From positions 764,657 through 828,656 of the forward strand of contig JAYKAV010001234.1 of the NCBI GenBank assembly GCA_035582835.1: DNA of 64,000 nt. The letters are read 5' to 3'. The translations under genes and the position numbers were made by a program. Below are positions 26,501-41,500 of the stretch, piece by piece. The DNA comes from Phoebastria nigripes. Its lineage: Eukaryota > Chordata > Aves > Procellariiformes > Diomedeidae. Under the pieces are notes generated by a model. It saw nothing but the letters and a program-made list of their open reading frames with translations, was not told the origin of the DNA and ran no database searches. The first letter of the stretch is position 1. The number at the start of each line of letters is the position of its first letter.

Positions 26501-29500
26501 AACAAAAATTCTGAGACCAAAAATGTTACTACCTCACTCCTTAAAAATGGTAACTCAGTGCTTCTTCAGCATGCACTCTGCAAGATGGCTAAGATTGCCA
26601 GGTCATATATAGAACAAAAAGACTTCATTAACTATTACCTCAAGTTCTGAGGCTGTCAGGAAAAATGAAGGAGGCAGATACAGATGGATTAGATGGATTC
26701 CCAAAATAAAATGGCTGCCTTCAACCCTTTACTGGCCTACCCTGACTCAAAAGAAAATATTAAATGCTGTCAGTAAAAGAAGGTGTGGAAAAGTAATAGC
26801 CCTAGGATCACTACTAGTANTTTAACTGTTGTATTAGAAAACACTGACAATACACGCACCTGTACACAATAAACCGAGCTTAAGCTAATTGAGAAAAGAA
26901 ACCTGTAAGTATTATTCTTAAACCAAAGAAAGACTTACAGTAATACAATAATTATAAACCTGCATCTTTGACAAACGTCAAGGTAACAGTTCTATCAAAA
27001 GTTATTAACTAATGGATTAAACAAAAGAGAAGCTCAAACTCCCCCTAATCAGCTGCCGAGTGTCGGCACAGGAACGCACAGCTCCTCAGTCCACTCACTC
27101 GCCGCCTACACAACTGCCGCTGCTGCCAGAAAGGACAGGGTGGGAACAGGTCACAGGGCGGGAGGGGACAGGAAGGCGACAAACTGCCTCTTTCAGCGGC
27201 AGTGCCAGCTTACATCAGCTTGAAAAGTCCAGAGAGGTATTAAATAACAGTCTCCCCTTCCTTCTGAAAGGATGCAATCTCAGCTTCATTTCTGAATGCC
27301 CGCTCTTGCACCGACTACAGAGCAAGCATTCACAAATTCCCCATCACCTCTCAGGACATATCTGAAAGAATAAACTGAAAACTGCTCCATAAACTGCAAT
27401 TTAATTTAGACCAAACAGCTAATGCTCAAATGGCAAAGAACATAAAAGATACCATTATTTCCCCTGCTATGTAAAAGTCTTTGAATTCAGACTACTGTCA
27501 TTTTACTGAAAAAAGAAACCCAAAACTTCAGATAAAGAACTTGGGACTCAGGATCTTCCAAATTTATGAAAAGTCCTTTCAGCTCAGGGACCCTTCACCA
27601 AAAGGGTTGTCAAGCACTGGAACAGGCTGCCCAGGGAAGTGGTTGAGTCCCCATCCCTGGAGGTATTTAAAAGACGTGTGGATGTGGCGCTTGGGGACAT
27701 GGTTTAGTGGTGGACTTGGCAGTGCTAGGTTAACAGTTGGACTTGATGATCTTAAAGGTCTTTTCCAACCTAAACGATTCCATGATTCTATGATGTTCCA
27801 AAATTCACACACAGTTCAGCAAAAGACAGTGAAAAGAAAGAATTAGTATAGTTATATTAGCCCTAGAAAGCCTTGTGACAAGTCACACGTGCATGCAATC
27901 TTAACCGCTGAGGGTAAAACTTTGAGCAAAAGAGTGGACTTCAAATACCATTTTTAAAAAGCAATTAAATTTCTTTGGACTCAAAGCTATTACTTCCCCC
28001 CTCACCCCTAGAATAGGGGTTCCTAAATTTCCTGTGTCTCTGCACTTGCCTGCACAACAGCCACAGAAGCAACTCTCAGCCACACACAAGCGAGATGCAG
28101 TATTTGGCTGAGTAGTGCTCGTGTACCTTCAGCATTTGCTGTCCCCTTCGGAACTATTAGCAGCAGCATGCATTTGTGTTGAAGGAAAACAAACTAGAGA
28201 CCACATCAACAGGAAGCCACTGATACAAAGCGGTATACATATATCAGTGGCTATTATCAGAAAGTAATATAATCCTACACTTGATTTATGTTTCCATTGT
28301 TTCAGCAACAGTTTTCTCTGTAATATGTATTGGATCTCATCTAAACACTTTGGATCTGGAGCTATTAGTGGCAGTGAGTACTGGCACTAAAAAGAAATGG
28401 GTATTTGTTTTATAAGGCATCGGGGTGCACTAAATTCATTTATCTTTTGGAATTAACTTTTCATATCATCTGATGGATTTATTTTTTTTTCCTCAAAGGC
28501 AGTATGTTATTNTTAGGGGTAAATGTACAAACATAAAGTATCTTCACTACCTGAAGAAGGTCTTACTATACAGTACAGTGATAGCAGTGATACCAGCTAA
28601 AGACTTTGAAATCAAACTTGGCAATCAGTAATTTTTTATATTTAATCAACATTTATGACTAAAACAAAGGCTGTATCTATGAACAATCAGCTAGCACAAG
28701 GCTCCACTTCTAAATGAAAAGTGAAACAAAAAAAAAAAAAACAAAACACCATGAAATTTATAGGAAGGTGAGCACAAAAAATGTGAGAAGCTACAGTTCT
28801 CTCATAGAAACCTCTCCCAATTTCTTTATTTTTGTTTCTTTGTATTCCTTCTATTTTAAGCAATCTTTATGTGTAAAACATAGTATGATAACTTCTATTA
28901 AACAATAAAACTTGAGGAAACAGGCAGAAGAATTTCTGAAAGGAGAACACATTTCTCCAAAGGCCATGAATCATTGTTAGCTCAAAACTAAAATGCAATC
29001 TATTTAAGGAATTATGTGAGTGGTTTCCGAAGACAAAATTTATATTTCTTTCCCCCTTTTTCATTCCAACATTCACAAAAAACATATGTTATGAGAAAAT
29101 TACTCAAACAGAGAGTCAAGTACTCAAGAAAATGAGGATAAACAATAACTGAAATTAGCCCTGGCTCCTGTACATATGCTTTACAATAGTGTTTAATTGC
29201 ATGACCACATGCAGAACCCCTCTTTATTTTGACCAATTAATGAACAGCCATCCAGATTTCCGTTATCATTTGTGGCTCAATGTATGNTTCTTAGGGCTTA
29301 GTTTACTGAAAATAATTAGAGCTTTACCATGAAGGCAGATATTCCCCATTCCTAATGATTTCTGCATAACATTCGGCATTCAAGTGCTTCAAACCTACAA
29401 CATTTGTGTGAAAATACATGCAAGACTAGAGATAATATTATCTTGGTTTTACAGAGAGATTTAAGAATAAAAGTGTCCCCTAATTTTGTGCAACTAGCTT

Positions 29501-32500
29501 GTGATAACTCCTATAATATTGACATGGAAGATGGAAGGTCACAACCCTCTCTGAGGGAGAGCATTGCATTTTCTTCATTTTAAGAGTGGCTCTCCCTCTT
29601 TCTGGAAGTCTTTGTCACACTCACTGTTGAGTTGAAGCATATGAAGAAGGAAGGGGGGTTACAGCCTCATTACCATATACCATATGGTAAGTGACTACAA
29701 AATCAAAGGTCTTATCATAACTCTTACAGAAAAGGTAGACTAAACTGAGAACACAGGCACTTCCGTTGTTCTTGAATGCTTGCCTTTGNCACCCTACTTA
29801 TACTTTTAGAACAGTTTTTATTTACCAATTATCTCTACAGTATATCCACAATCATGTGGCTGGAAGTTGAAATAAGAGAAAAGAAACAGGTCTTTATTAA
29901 TCTTGTTAAGTGTTTTAATTTCACCTTAATACCTTATGTAAAATNAAGTATCTATCCATTTGCCAGACTTACCACTGAGTTTTTAAATTAAGATGCATTT
30001 TTATTCCTGTTTGTTTAGAAGGACACAATAATCAACCATTACCTCCTGCCCAGCCAAATGCAACAATGCAGAGAGTAATCAAATTTGNCAGGCCAAGTGC
30101 TGGCTGTCCACCGCTGCAGCTACAGTGTTCTCTGTTGCTCTAGCCACAAGGTTTTTACTACACCTGTGCATACACTAATTCTCATAACCCTGATTTTCTA
30201 CCCCTGCCACCCGTGAAACTTTGTTACGCACTCCCCTTAGAAAACATATATAATTGTGTTATATATAGATAGATATTAAAATTACAATAGTTATTAATAA
30301 TTATAATTATCATATGTTAGTTACCTTTTCCTCTCTATGTCTTAAGGATAGAAAAAACAGAAAGTAACATAAATCAGGATAAGACTGAAGGACACTTCTT
30401 GACACCACATGAACAACGGTGCCATACAGGCTGCCAAAAGGACAGATGTTCTTGTTTGTTTTTTGTTTTTTTTTTTTTTTTTAAAAAAGCAAAGAAAAAA
30501 AAAAAAAAAAAGAAAAAATCTGTCTTCTATAAAATGAAATCCAACAAACTGTCTTTTTAGTTCCAATAAATACCCACTAGGGATGATCAGTCTTTTTCCT
30601 CTAAGCTCTATACATGCACACAAGCTTGCTCACTCACTCCAAAAAGCCAGATTGCCAGTTTCACCCCTACCCCTTTTTTCCCCCTCTTCTCTAATTTTCT
30701 GTTCTTTAAAAACAAAACAAAACCAAAACAAAACAAACTGCCATATTTCCTCAAAATACATCTTTGGAAGACTAAAAGCAAACCACACTACCATTTGCCT
30801 CTATTTCAAATGCAATTCTGTCATAACATCATATTGGGAACAACCCAGGTGAGTCTCTCCAGTTACAGAAGAAGAAACCCTCAAACTCCTGTTTGGATTT
30901 TTGGATTAAAACCTTCTTTCCCCAGTCTAATGTAATTAAGTGTTCAGTATGTTTACAGTACAAAAGAAGTAGTTTGAAAGCATCTGCAGGTCAGCCACTG
31001 GTTTCCCCNGAGTAAATTCTATTCTGTTTCCTTGTTGGTTGTCTGTTCAAAGCTAGTGTTAAACCAGCATTCAATAAAATCAAATTCCCATGTTTTAATA
31101 TTGCACATGTACTTCACATGTATACTGTAACACTGTTTTCAGCATGCTGTAGACAGGATATTGTTCTAAAAGGAAAGAGCTCTTTGTTAACTACAAACTA
31201 GCTAATACTTCAAAAAATCTAAAATTAATCTCAAAAAACCTCCCTCCAAATCCCCCATGATTTGCTATGAATTTCAGTATCAGGAAGGCAGCTGTTCTCT
31301 TCTATTTACCAAAATAAAAGAGCATATTATGACCTCCCATATCAATGATTAAANAAAATTCTCCTACAAAGCAAGAAATTATAAAAGCACCCTGCACACA
31401 GTTTGTCACAATAGGACTTGCCAAGGACACCAGAAGGAGACTTACATTTAATTCTCTCTTTATTTTTAAAATCTATTAAAATCTATCCATCTCCATGGTA
31501 ACTCAAAACATATATTCCTCCCATACAGTCTGATTAATACTTTGTAGTTTTTGTTTTATAGTCAACCTTCTGTTTGTTTGTTTGAAAATATATAAGAACT
31601 GTCTAGTTGATCCTAATAATCTTAAACGATATCATGAACCTGTATGTGGAAGTAAATGAAAGGTGAAGTGTACTGCATATATTGCTCCTTGTTATACTGT
31701 TCTTTAAATCCGATAAACTAGCCATAAGTTCTGTGGTCTTCAAAGGAAAGTAACTTTCAAACCAATTATCGTAATTTTTCAAATTTTAATGATATAAGAC
31801 TTGCTTACAAACTAATCTTATTTTACTCTCCTAAAAATTTATGCCTACTTNTAATTCCTTAAAGCTCGCAGACTTCCAAAAATCACTATGAGAGACCAAC
31901 TGCATTAAACCTCTTAAAAATAGGGAAGGGAGAAATTATGGGGATCCTTTATAATCTTAAAATATGAAGCACTTAANCTGAATTTCAGCAAGTTAGTGCT
32001 AATGGGGAGATGTACTGAAATGGATTGCATTTTATGGCAGTGACCTAATAAATATTAAGTGTAGATTCTACATTAGGACTGTTTCACCAAAGAAGAAACG
32101 TAGAGGTCATGACAGCCACTAAAGATCTNCAAGAAACCATCGCTAATAAATTTATGTAAATGCAAGTCTCAATTTAACAAAGCACGAGAAAGACTTTTAC
32201 TCAGCTTTCCAAAGACAACATATTTAAGCAGCGTAAAAGCCTATGATTTTAGGTACAAAAACTTCTAACTGCCTAAAGTAATGAGTAGACACTGTGACAC
32301 TTCTATATTGTGGTCCTTATTCTGAGCCCCACAATTCAAGAAAGACATGGACAGACTGGAGAGGGTCCAAAGGAGGGCCACAAAGATGGTCAAAGGGCTG
32401 GAGAACCTGCCCCTATGAGGAAAGACAAAAGGAATTCNGTCTTTTCTCCCTAGAGAAGAAGGCTCCAGGGGACCTCATCACAGTATTCTAGTACTTAAAG

Positions 32501-35500
32501 GGTGGCTACAAAAAGGATGGAGCTCTCTCTTCACAAGGAGCCACATGGAGACGACAAGGGGCAAGGGGTATAAATTGCACCAGGAGAGGTTTTATCTCAA
32601 CATAAGAAAGAAATTTTTTACAGTAACAACAATCATTCACTGGAACAACCTCNCCAGGGATGTGGTTGAGTCCCCACTGCTGGANGTTTTCAAGATGCAA
32701 TTGGACAGGGTGCTAGATAACCTCATCTAGGCTCCCTTTCCCACAAAAGGTTGGACCAGATGATCTTTTGAGGTCCCTTCCAACCTGGGCTATTCTATGA
32801 TTCTGTGATTTATCTCCAGCTTCCCCTTCCATGACTGAACATACCAAATTATAACGATGTCCACCTTATGCATACAATACTGAAGTCTTCATCATTCTCC
32901 ATTCTCCAAATCATTCTGCACGTACCCTTCACAACCCAATCAAGAAAAACGTTCAAGTATTTTCTAGCAATCAAATGACAAATCTGCTAAAAGCCTCTGA
33001 TTAGGTTACTAAGCAATCAAATGTTTTCCCAGCGCACTGTTCCCTTTGAGAAACTGAAGAACTAGATGCTACTGAAAGTGGAAATATTTACTCTTAGTTT
33101 CCCTTANATTCTGCACAGCACTTAACAAGACTATCAGCTGCCTCAAACTCATATCCGAGTTTCTGGCCACTCCATGAAGATCCATCCTTCACTCCAACCA
33201 TAGAAAGATCTAAAAATATCTATAATACTGCCGAACATTAGAATATAGGACTAGGGATAATAAAGTGATAACTTTGAGTCTCTCTGTTAGTGTCAACTGG
33301 GGCCAGACAAGCTCTTAAGATTCTTTTTAGATGTCTCTCTTGCAATGCCTGAACAATCATCCTCAAGGATTTTCCTATTTGCAGGTAACCTTAAAAATGA
33401 CTCAGAAAAAGGAAAGAGGACCACATATATGTGCAATACCATCTCTCTACATATGTCTCAGTACAAATACCTTATCTTTCCAGGAGTTTACCTGCACAGA
33501 ACTATAAGTGTGTATGAAATACGCTCAGCCTCGACTTTCCNTCCTATTCCTCCAAGGAAGACCTTCTGAAGTAGACCTCAGATGCAGCATGTCCACACTT
33601 TTTTCTGTCTACATAGTTTAGAAAATGCATCAGCAGTTCCATGTTTTATCAGATATGAAGCAAAAGGCATCTCACTAAGTAAAAATGTCTCATAAAATAC
33701 TCCAATACAACAGTAAACTCCATTAGTGATTCAGTGAATGGCATTTTTTTTTTTTTTTTAAGATGAGTTTTGAACTAATGCTTCAATTTTAGGAACACCC
33801 TAAAACACCCAAATCAGATAGCTTCAACTGCACCAAGTCCTTTTACCCACTCTCTTTTACTCGATAGGATCCTCAGAAAATTTAGAAGGAGCCAATAGGA
33901 AATGTGTTTCAGACTCAGCTGGCAAAAATTCCATCTATTCCCAATGCCATTTGGTCTTACTCCTAAAACTAAACGAGAAGTCACTCCACACTCTTGCCCC
34001 CGCTCTCCTTCTGCATAAAAGTAGCAAATTACCTTTATTGATCTGACCAAATTCTAAATTGGGCAATTATGTTTGGTCTCTCTGCAGTCATCTGCTATTT
34101 CAACAGAAATAGTCCTCACATCACATCTTAAACTCTGAGGAATTTTTTTTTACTGTTAAAATAGCTACTACGCTCCAACTGTGAGTTTCAGTGATCTCTT
34201 TAGCTGACTTAAAACTCACAGGAGTCTTGTTTGACCTAATTAACTAAAGCTCACAGAGAACCTGCAGATCCTTTATTTAGAAGTAGTATAAAAATAACAA
34301 ATCTTATCAACACATACAGGGTAAGAGAGAAAGTTATCTACCTTATTGGTATTATTTTTCTGTCTCAGTGGAAGTCATACACTGGTCTGGGCAACTACAT
34401 GACAGCCACACACATGCATTGCACCATAACAAATGCAATTTTGCATCTTTATCCACCTCTGTGCCTACAGAAGTCTCTGCAAGGTTTTTTCTTGCTTTTC
34501 TGCTCTCTCTTCCTTGTCCCTCTGGGGTAGTCACAAGCACAAGCTCAGCTTCCCATAGTGGTACTAATAATAATTTTATTTTTCTTCCCTTTTCCACTCC
34601 ACATTAAGTATAATATTGGGGAAGGGAATCAATGGCATCTTTTGTTTATAAGCCTTTGTAATACCGAGAAAGGATAAGTAGAACCTTCTTTTAAGTTTCT
34701 TAGGCTTCCCACAAAATGAAATAGGTGTCTTGTCCAAATTAATCTAAATAACAACATGGATTATTTGAGCCAGGCAAAACAATAACACAAGATACAGGGT
34801 CCATACACTTAGTGACAATATATGCACATATGTGTATGTATGTGTATACATACACTCACACATACATACACACACACACATCTGGTCAGCTATGGTTATC
34901 AGAAACTCTAGCCACATTACGAGCAAATCAGTATACAGTGTTTACATAGGACAGATTTTGAACACTCAGTTCCTGTGAACTCCCTCCCAAAGATTTTGTA
35001 CAATGGCAGTGAAAAGTAGGAAAATCCAAACCAAGTAGGTTAAACAGAACAGTNACCTTTTCTGACAGAAAGTAGTTCTGAAATCTTACTGTTTCTGTGC
35101 TCATCTTAGAAGCCTGGATACAGGCAGATCAGAAAGCAAAGAACTGCTTTTTTATTTTCCAATGCCATGACACTATATCTATCTGCACACAGACTACATA
35201 TTCAAATAGGGGAAAAAATGTGCTCTTTTGTATCCCGGAACCATAAAAGTCATATCATCTTTACTTCTTTAAAAATATTAAATATTTAAATTCTATTACT
35301 GATTACTCAGTAACAAATAAAGGTGACTTTTAGATAGAATTTTTAACTAGGTTATTATTACTGCTACAAAAAATACCCAATATAAATAACAAAAACCCTG
35401 AAGAAATTTTCTGATAGCTTCCATACCGGTATTATTTGTATCCCTTTCCAATTTGAGAGAAACCTTCTGCATTTTTAAAATTCTTACTGTTTTGGTAGCA

Positions 35501-38500
35501 TTTAAAGGGTTATAATATCAGAATCCAGCTGGTCAGAGCATAACATGATATTACAGTAAAGCAAAGAAAATACCATACATCTTTCTATTTCAAATTCATT
35601 TTAGGCACAGCCCTTCCTTTAAGAACTCATTGCACACAAATGCCTTTTTCTCCACAGTCTCAGCTTCTAGTTCTACTAAGACTATCACTTTGCTTTCACC
35701 TTGATAGCAATAATTGCAAGAATATCACAGCCCTGTGTTACTACAGTGAACTCAGGCTAATCTTTCCAATATATATTTCACAGACCTACAAACTAAAGTT
35801 ACTGCACAACTCTCATAACTCAAACCTATTCAAGCTTCCCCACGCACAGCTTCTTCCTAGTAATAGCATGGACTCTCTGTGGTCAGAAGGAACTGAGGAA
35901 GATTGCTGATATTTTACACGAACTAGTTATCTACAACTGTCTCTCTCAAAGTTGTTCTTCACTTTGCCCTTCCATTTCTCACTGTTCTCCTCCTCCCTCC
36001 AATTTTTTTTCAGCTGATCTGTTTTATCTTGGAACAACATAGCATCCGTCTTCAGGCAGTGTTTTAATTGCCCCAGGCTTCCTGGGTATTACATTCCAGT
36101 TGCTATAGTTTAACTGAAAGGCAAATACAAACCTTACAATGTATCACAACGATATTACTACAGCAATTTCTTGGGATTTTTAATTGAAACAAACTTGGTC
36201 TTTCAAACCATAATCCAAGTAAGCAGTTTGCCAAAAAGCAGGAGATGAACATTTCAGCCTTCAGAGATATTAAGAGATGCTGTACATTTTGTTTGGCAGT
36301 TGTCTTACAGTGTAATACTACTAAATAATGAAGTGCCTACTGTTACCATTTATAGGTACTGACCTACTGAAAACATCTGCAGTAACAACTAGCATTTGAA
36401 CTTTCGCTACAGTAAGAACCTTTTCCACAAAGCTGACTAGGCACAGTAGCATGATAAATAACATTAATTAGATTTCTTAGACAATTCATATTACAGTTTG
36501 GGAATAACAAAAAATTTCTGCTGGTGCTGATCCAACAACAATCAAGTATTTTCATTTAGTCTCTTAATATATTTTAAGATATGACCTTACAGCATAGCTT
36601 CTAGCCTAAATACCAATTATAAAATCCTAATCCCAGCTCTGCCACATCCATTTGTGCACCTCTGTACACTTTCTCAGGCTTCAGATTTACAGTTTGTAAA
36701 CGGGACAAATTTCTGTTACCCACCTAAAAATAGTGTAGACCGTTCTTTCATGTCAGAAGAGCTATGGTACTACATCAGCAGTCTGGAACATTAAGACTGA
36801 AGGTGGTCAAACACTGACAGCTTTGTCCAGGGAAGTTGTGGAGTCTCCATTCACAAGAAACTCAAAACCTGACTGGATGCAGTCCTGGACAACCTACTCT
36901 AGCTGACCCTACTTGAGAAGGCAGTTGAACTAGATGATCTCAAGAGGTTCCTTCCAACCTAAACAATTCTCTGATTATTTCTATATTAGAAAATATTTGG
37001 GTTTGNTTTTTTTTTTAGTTTTGTTTGTTTGTTGTTTTTGGTGGGGTTTTTTTGTGGTTTGTTTTTTTGGTTTTTTTTGTTGTTTGTTTGTTTGTTTGNT
37101 TNTTTTGGTTGGGGTTTTTTTTGTTTGCTTGTTTTTTGGGGGGTGTTGTTTGTTTTGTTGTTGTTGGTTTTGGNNTTTTNNTTTTNTTTNTTTGTTTTTG
37201 TTTTTAAAAAATTTCTGGAGAAATCCACCACAAAACAATTTATTTTCTACTCTGAAGCTCTGCCAATTTCTTCTTGTAATGGAACAGATGTCCCCTTCCA
37301 AAGTTCTACGAAAACAGTAAATTCTTTCCCCTGTTATTTAAGAATACAATAATGTTGTGTGCAATGTTATAATAAGTATAATGAGCTAGAATAGAAAGCA
37401 GTCCCAGAAAGAAAATTCCCAAGTGAAAGTTTATAGCTAGAGCTTTCTCTCTCTCCCTCCCCTCGAGGAACTAGTTTTCACAATAAAAAAGAAATAGATT
37501 AGTAGAAAGGAAGTCTAACTCATTGTAGGTAAAATGATTCCCCTTTCTCCAATTCAATACCATTGTCAGTATTACTGTTGCCTTCTTCATCTGACACTGG
37601 GGAGAGAGAAAAATCTTACAGGAAGAAAAGAAAAAAAGATTGCTTTATTCTCATACACCAGAGAGGTATTTGAAATGGAAAAACAAGGAGTACTAGGTGT
37701 GAGAGTGGTATTAAAAAAAGTGTATATACCATGTGCCATGCCCCCCCGCAATTAGATTGGATGCTACTTTCCAAGAAAATTTCTTCAGAGGCATATGATC
37801 CCTGTAAAAGAAGTGGGAGCAACAGAAGTAAAACTGATTTCATAATAGACTTGATTGCTTTTTGAAGGGAGTACGGAACACGGCTGGTTATGCTAGAGAT
37901 ANACTATACTCATTTAATCGGACCTTTCCCGTCTTATTTCCCAGATATCTAACTACTGTCACTTCAGGTTTAAAGAAACAAAGCTGCTGCAGCTCTATGT
38001 AGAGGTATTTCTCTAACGTAAGGAAAGAAAGGAAATACATGCTTGTATCACCTACAGTTCTTGATCTTAATCCTACAGTTATGGCTTGTAATTCCTAAGC
38101 TAAAAAGCTAAAAGAAAAAAAAAAGAAAAACCCAGGAAAAAAATACTTTCAAATGTACAAGTTTTTTATTTGCTGTTCCATGGGATTTGGCCATTAAAAG
38201 AGTAAGAGAACAAAGATGAAAGCAGAGGTAGGTGACATTATGTGGCAGCAACTAAAAATTATATAAAATAGATGAGGATAAAACTTAATACACTTATCTT
38301 GAGTTTTTATTTTTAATAGAGGGAGGAACAATTGTANGAAAAGACTTCTGTTTGAGTTCTTCCTCTTTCAAACTCTAGATGCCAAAACAAACGCTCATAG
38401 ACTGTGCTGAGCAATTCTTTGAAATCTTTGATGGGACTTCCATTTTCTGTTACTAAACACATATACTATTTCTTACATATTTAAGAACACTTTAAAATTT

Positions 38501-41500
38501 GGTTTTTTAAACAATGAAGCTTTCAGCTCTGAAGTCAAAATTTCAAAACTGCTGAAATTTTCAACATAGCCTATGTGAACCTCACATGATCAGTGATTCT
38601 GCAGTTAGCGAACCCCCCAGTAGATAAAATGAATCTAACAATTCTTACATTGATTATGATTTTTTCCTAATGGACTGAAATGCAGGCAACCTATCTCCCA
38701 AGATATTTGAGAAATAAAGTACAATGAGAAGAGTACTGTTCTTACCACATACAGCTGTTTCCAGAGCACAGCCCATTCCTGCAGTGTTGCTGTGACTTCA
38801 GTCACAACAGAATCTTCAAGCGGAACAACTGTTTCATATTGCCTATACAAGAAGAGGGGAAAAAATTAGGAAAGGTACCCTGGAAAAGGTAGAGAAAGAA
38901 ATAAATGTCAGCATAGTAATTTGTAAAATGCTAGAACTTGAATTTGTTTGAATTTGTTCAACATAAAGGAAAATATCTTAAGAGCAACATTTTGTCTGTT
39001 GTAACACTGAAGCTACTCCAGGGTTATATCAACTGTTCCTCCATTACACTCCACAAGAATCAGCTTATGTGAAGCATTTCCTAGTTACCTGTTCAAAATA
39101 TATAATTTCATTCTAATCAAGGTCAATGAAAACACTTTTCATTATTATAGCATGTTAAATTAACTTGCCTGTAAAGTGGGGTCCTTCGCAGTTTGTGTCC
39201 CATCTCTCTAAGCCAGTCCAACCCTTTTTTCCCCTCCAACTAATATGTTAGCCAATATCATTAACTACCAAAATGATCTACCATCTATTAACCTTTCCTA
39301 TCCAGAAGAATTTTTCAATATTGGATATGAAACCTGAGTGAACTATCCTCTAATCAAAACAATCGGAATTGTCCCTTTGCGGTCAAGACACTAAGAATAT
39401 GATGAAAATCCCAACACCTATTCTTTAGCTCATATTTAAAGATCATTTCAATGGTTAAACAAAAATTCTACATTTAGTATACATCATCAAAAGTTTGCTT
39501 GACACTAACAACATTAAAAATGATTCCACAACCACTTCTAGCTGAAAATTCAGTTCTTTTCAGATCTCTGTAAAATGTCATTACAGGGAAGGGATTCAAA
39601 ATAGTTCAACATCCCTTAAAGAAATCACAGAAAACGAAAGGATGAAAGGAATCACACAATACACTTTAGCTAATGGGGGGGGGGGGGGGGNGGGCAGGGA
39701 TCAAAACCAAAGAAAAATGTTCTTCTAAAGATTATTTTTAGAAATGGATTTACAAACTTTTGGCATCAGTGAAAAACATTTTGGAAGATCAGCCTCCAAC
39801 AGTATGGCTAGATTTAAAAGAGGATGCACATCAGGACTACATTTAACCATGTAAATATAACGCTTTGAATTCCTATAACCCTGCACTTCCTCCATTATAC
39901 CCACATATTAACGACATTACATTGGGTCTATGACTCATAAGAACATTATATACCATGCTCTATTATTTCACAAGTGTTTATATTGGTACTTTAAGAATAT
40001 ATTCTTAAATACAGGGGCAGAATTTCTTTTTCCAAAACATGAGATAACCATGGTCTCTGGTTCAGAACTGTATTACATTCTGTTGTATCAACTGGTATAC
40101 CAGTCTTTGATACTTATTTTTAAAAAGTACATCAGCTTTCTCAGTAAGTATCTAAATATTCTGAACTGGTTGCCCGTTACAAATTCCAAACTAACATCAA
40201 GTACCAATTAACTACAGATTACAGGAAACTGGTCTACCCCCCAAGGAGANTACACGTTAGGAATAGTCATTCTATGCAATATATACGATTTTACCACACC
40301 CCAAAGTTATGAAGCATCAGTATTACAGTTGCCCTTACAATCTTTACTCAGTCCCTTTGAGGATAAACATACAACTCAAGACTATCAGAAGTCACATATT
40401 TTTCTACAGGTACTTCACTAAATGTCATTTAATATGTTTTATCTTCCACATTTAATTTGTTGCCTTGGGTCACTGTCTGAAATGCTGCACCTATAAATCT
40501 CCCCAGAGTGGCCTTAATCTAGAAAATGCAGGTAAAAGCAGCAGTGAAGACACAAGATACTGATTTCAGGCGTCTCAGTCAATCGCACGGGAAACTTTGC
40601 AGGTTATAGAGCCTACACACAGTAAAATCTCTGACATTATGTGGCCATCAGTATTGCTATTCACATTAACTAAACTAAACCTACCTCTAGCAACATATGA
40701 GCTACATATAAAGACAGCGAAGGTAAAATACTTTCAGCAGAGTGTACTTCAGTCATTCTTTGGCTTGAGGCGTGGAGGGTTGGATCCTTTTGAAAAGTTT
40801 CAAAGTAACATAGCTACCTTGCCAGCTACATCTCAATGAAAATCTCTTGACAAACAAGACGGGCTGTCTACATGCTGGTGCCTCCGTAACAAACAGGAAC
40901 ATATAGACTTTTTCCAGTGAGGAACAAGCAGAAATGAAAAATATAAATAGAGTTCTTTAAAATGCGAGTGTTTCAGACGATACCTCTGAAGTTACAATTT
41001 TATGAGCAAAAGTAAACAGGAGTAACCAACAGAACTGATTCTTGCTATATCAAAAAACAAAAAAATCCAAAGCTCTGCAGAATTACATTTCATTTTCAAA
41101 CCCTACACAACAAAAGATACAATGGACTAAAACTACTCTATAAATTTTAATTACTATTTCTTAGATTCCCTTCTAGACAAGAAACACTGCAGCTTCTTAA
41201 AGAGAAGGAAAAATACTTACCCTCTGTTACTGACGATTGCCTTTTTCAAGTGAATATAGTTTGCAGGAAAAATCCCCTGCAAGAGAAAAAAAGTCTGTAA
41301 GTTAGAAAAATACATTTGCAGTTTTTAGCATTTATATCCTAAGTGACAATAAATAATTACCAATATACCTATTAAAAAAACCCCTAACACTGTGTCAAAG
41401 AAGCTGCCACAGTCAAAAGTCAACATTCAAATCAGTCACAATTGATCATTTTAATCCATCTTAGAACAGGACAGCGCACTGAATCAGACCTCCACCTTGA

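Larger units (their letters stand above)
4766..38745 (-). other. DOCK3: DOCK3 intron of about 34 kb
   Basis: The intron lies between the 97-nt and 149-nt exons, with GTAAGA and TTTACAG ends. It holds most of the mobile DNA in the window: a solo LTR at 8368-9140, an LTR fragment at 9250, a long CR1 at 13594-15825, an ancient CR1 at 20760-22330, and CR1 fragments near 22480, 27588, 32296 and 36785, each listed separately. The stretches between these (about 5.9-8.3, 9.3-13.5, 15.9-20.7, 23.4-27.0, 28-32.2 and 33-36.7 kb) are AT-rich unique sequence with no gene or RNA that I can recognise. Confidence 0.85.

Noticed and set aside
36934..37352. Open frames rich in Phe, Val and Gly (plus) or Lys, Asn and Gln (minus)
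   Set aside because: They are translations of the T/G-only low-complexity tract with Ns.
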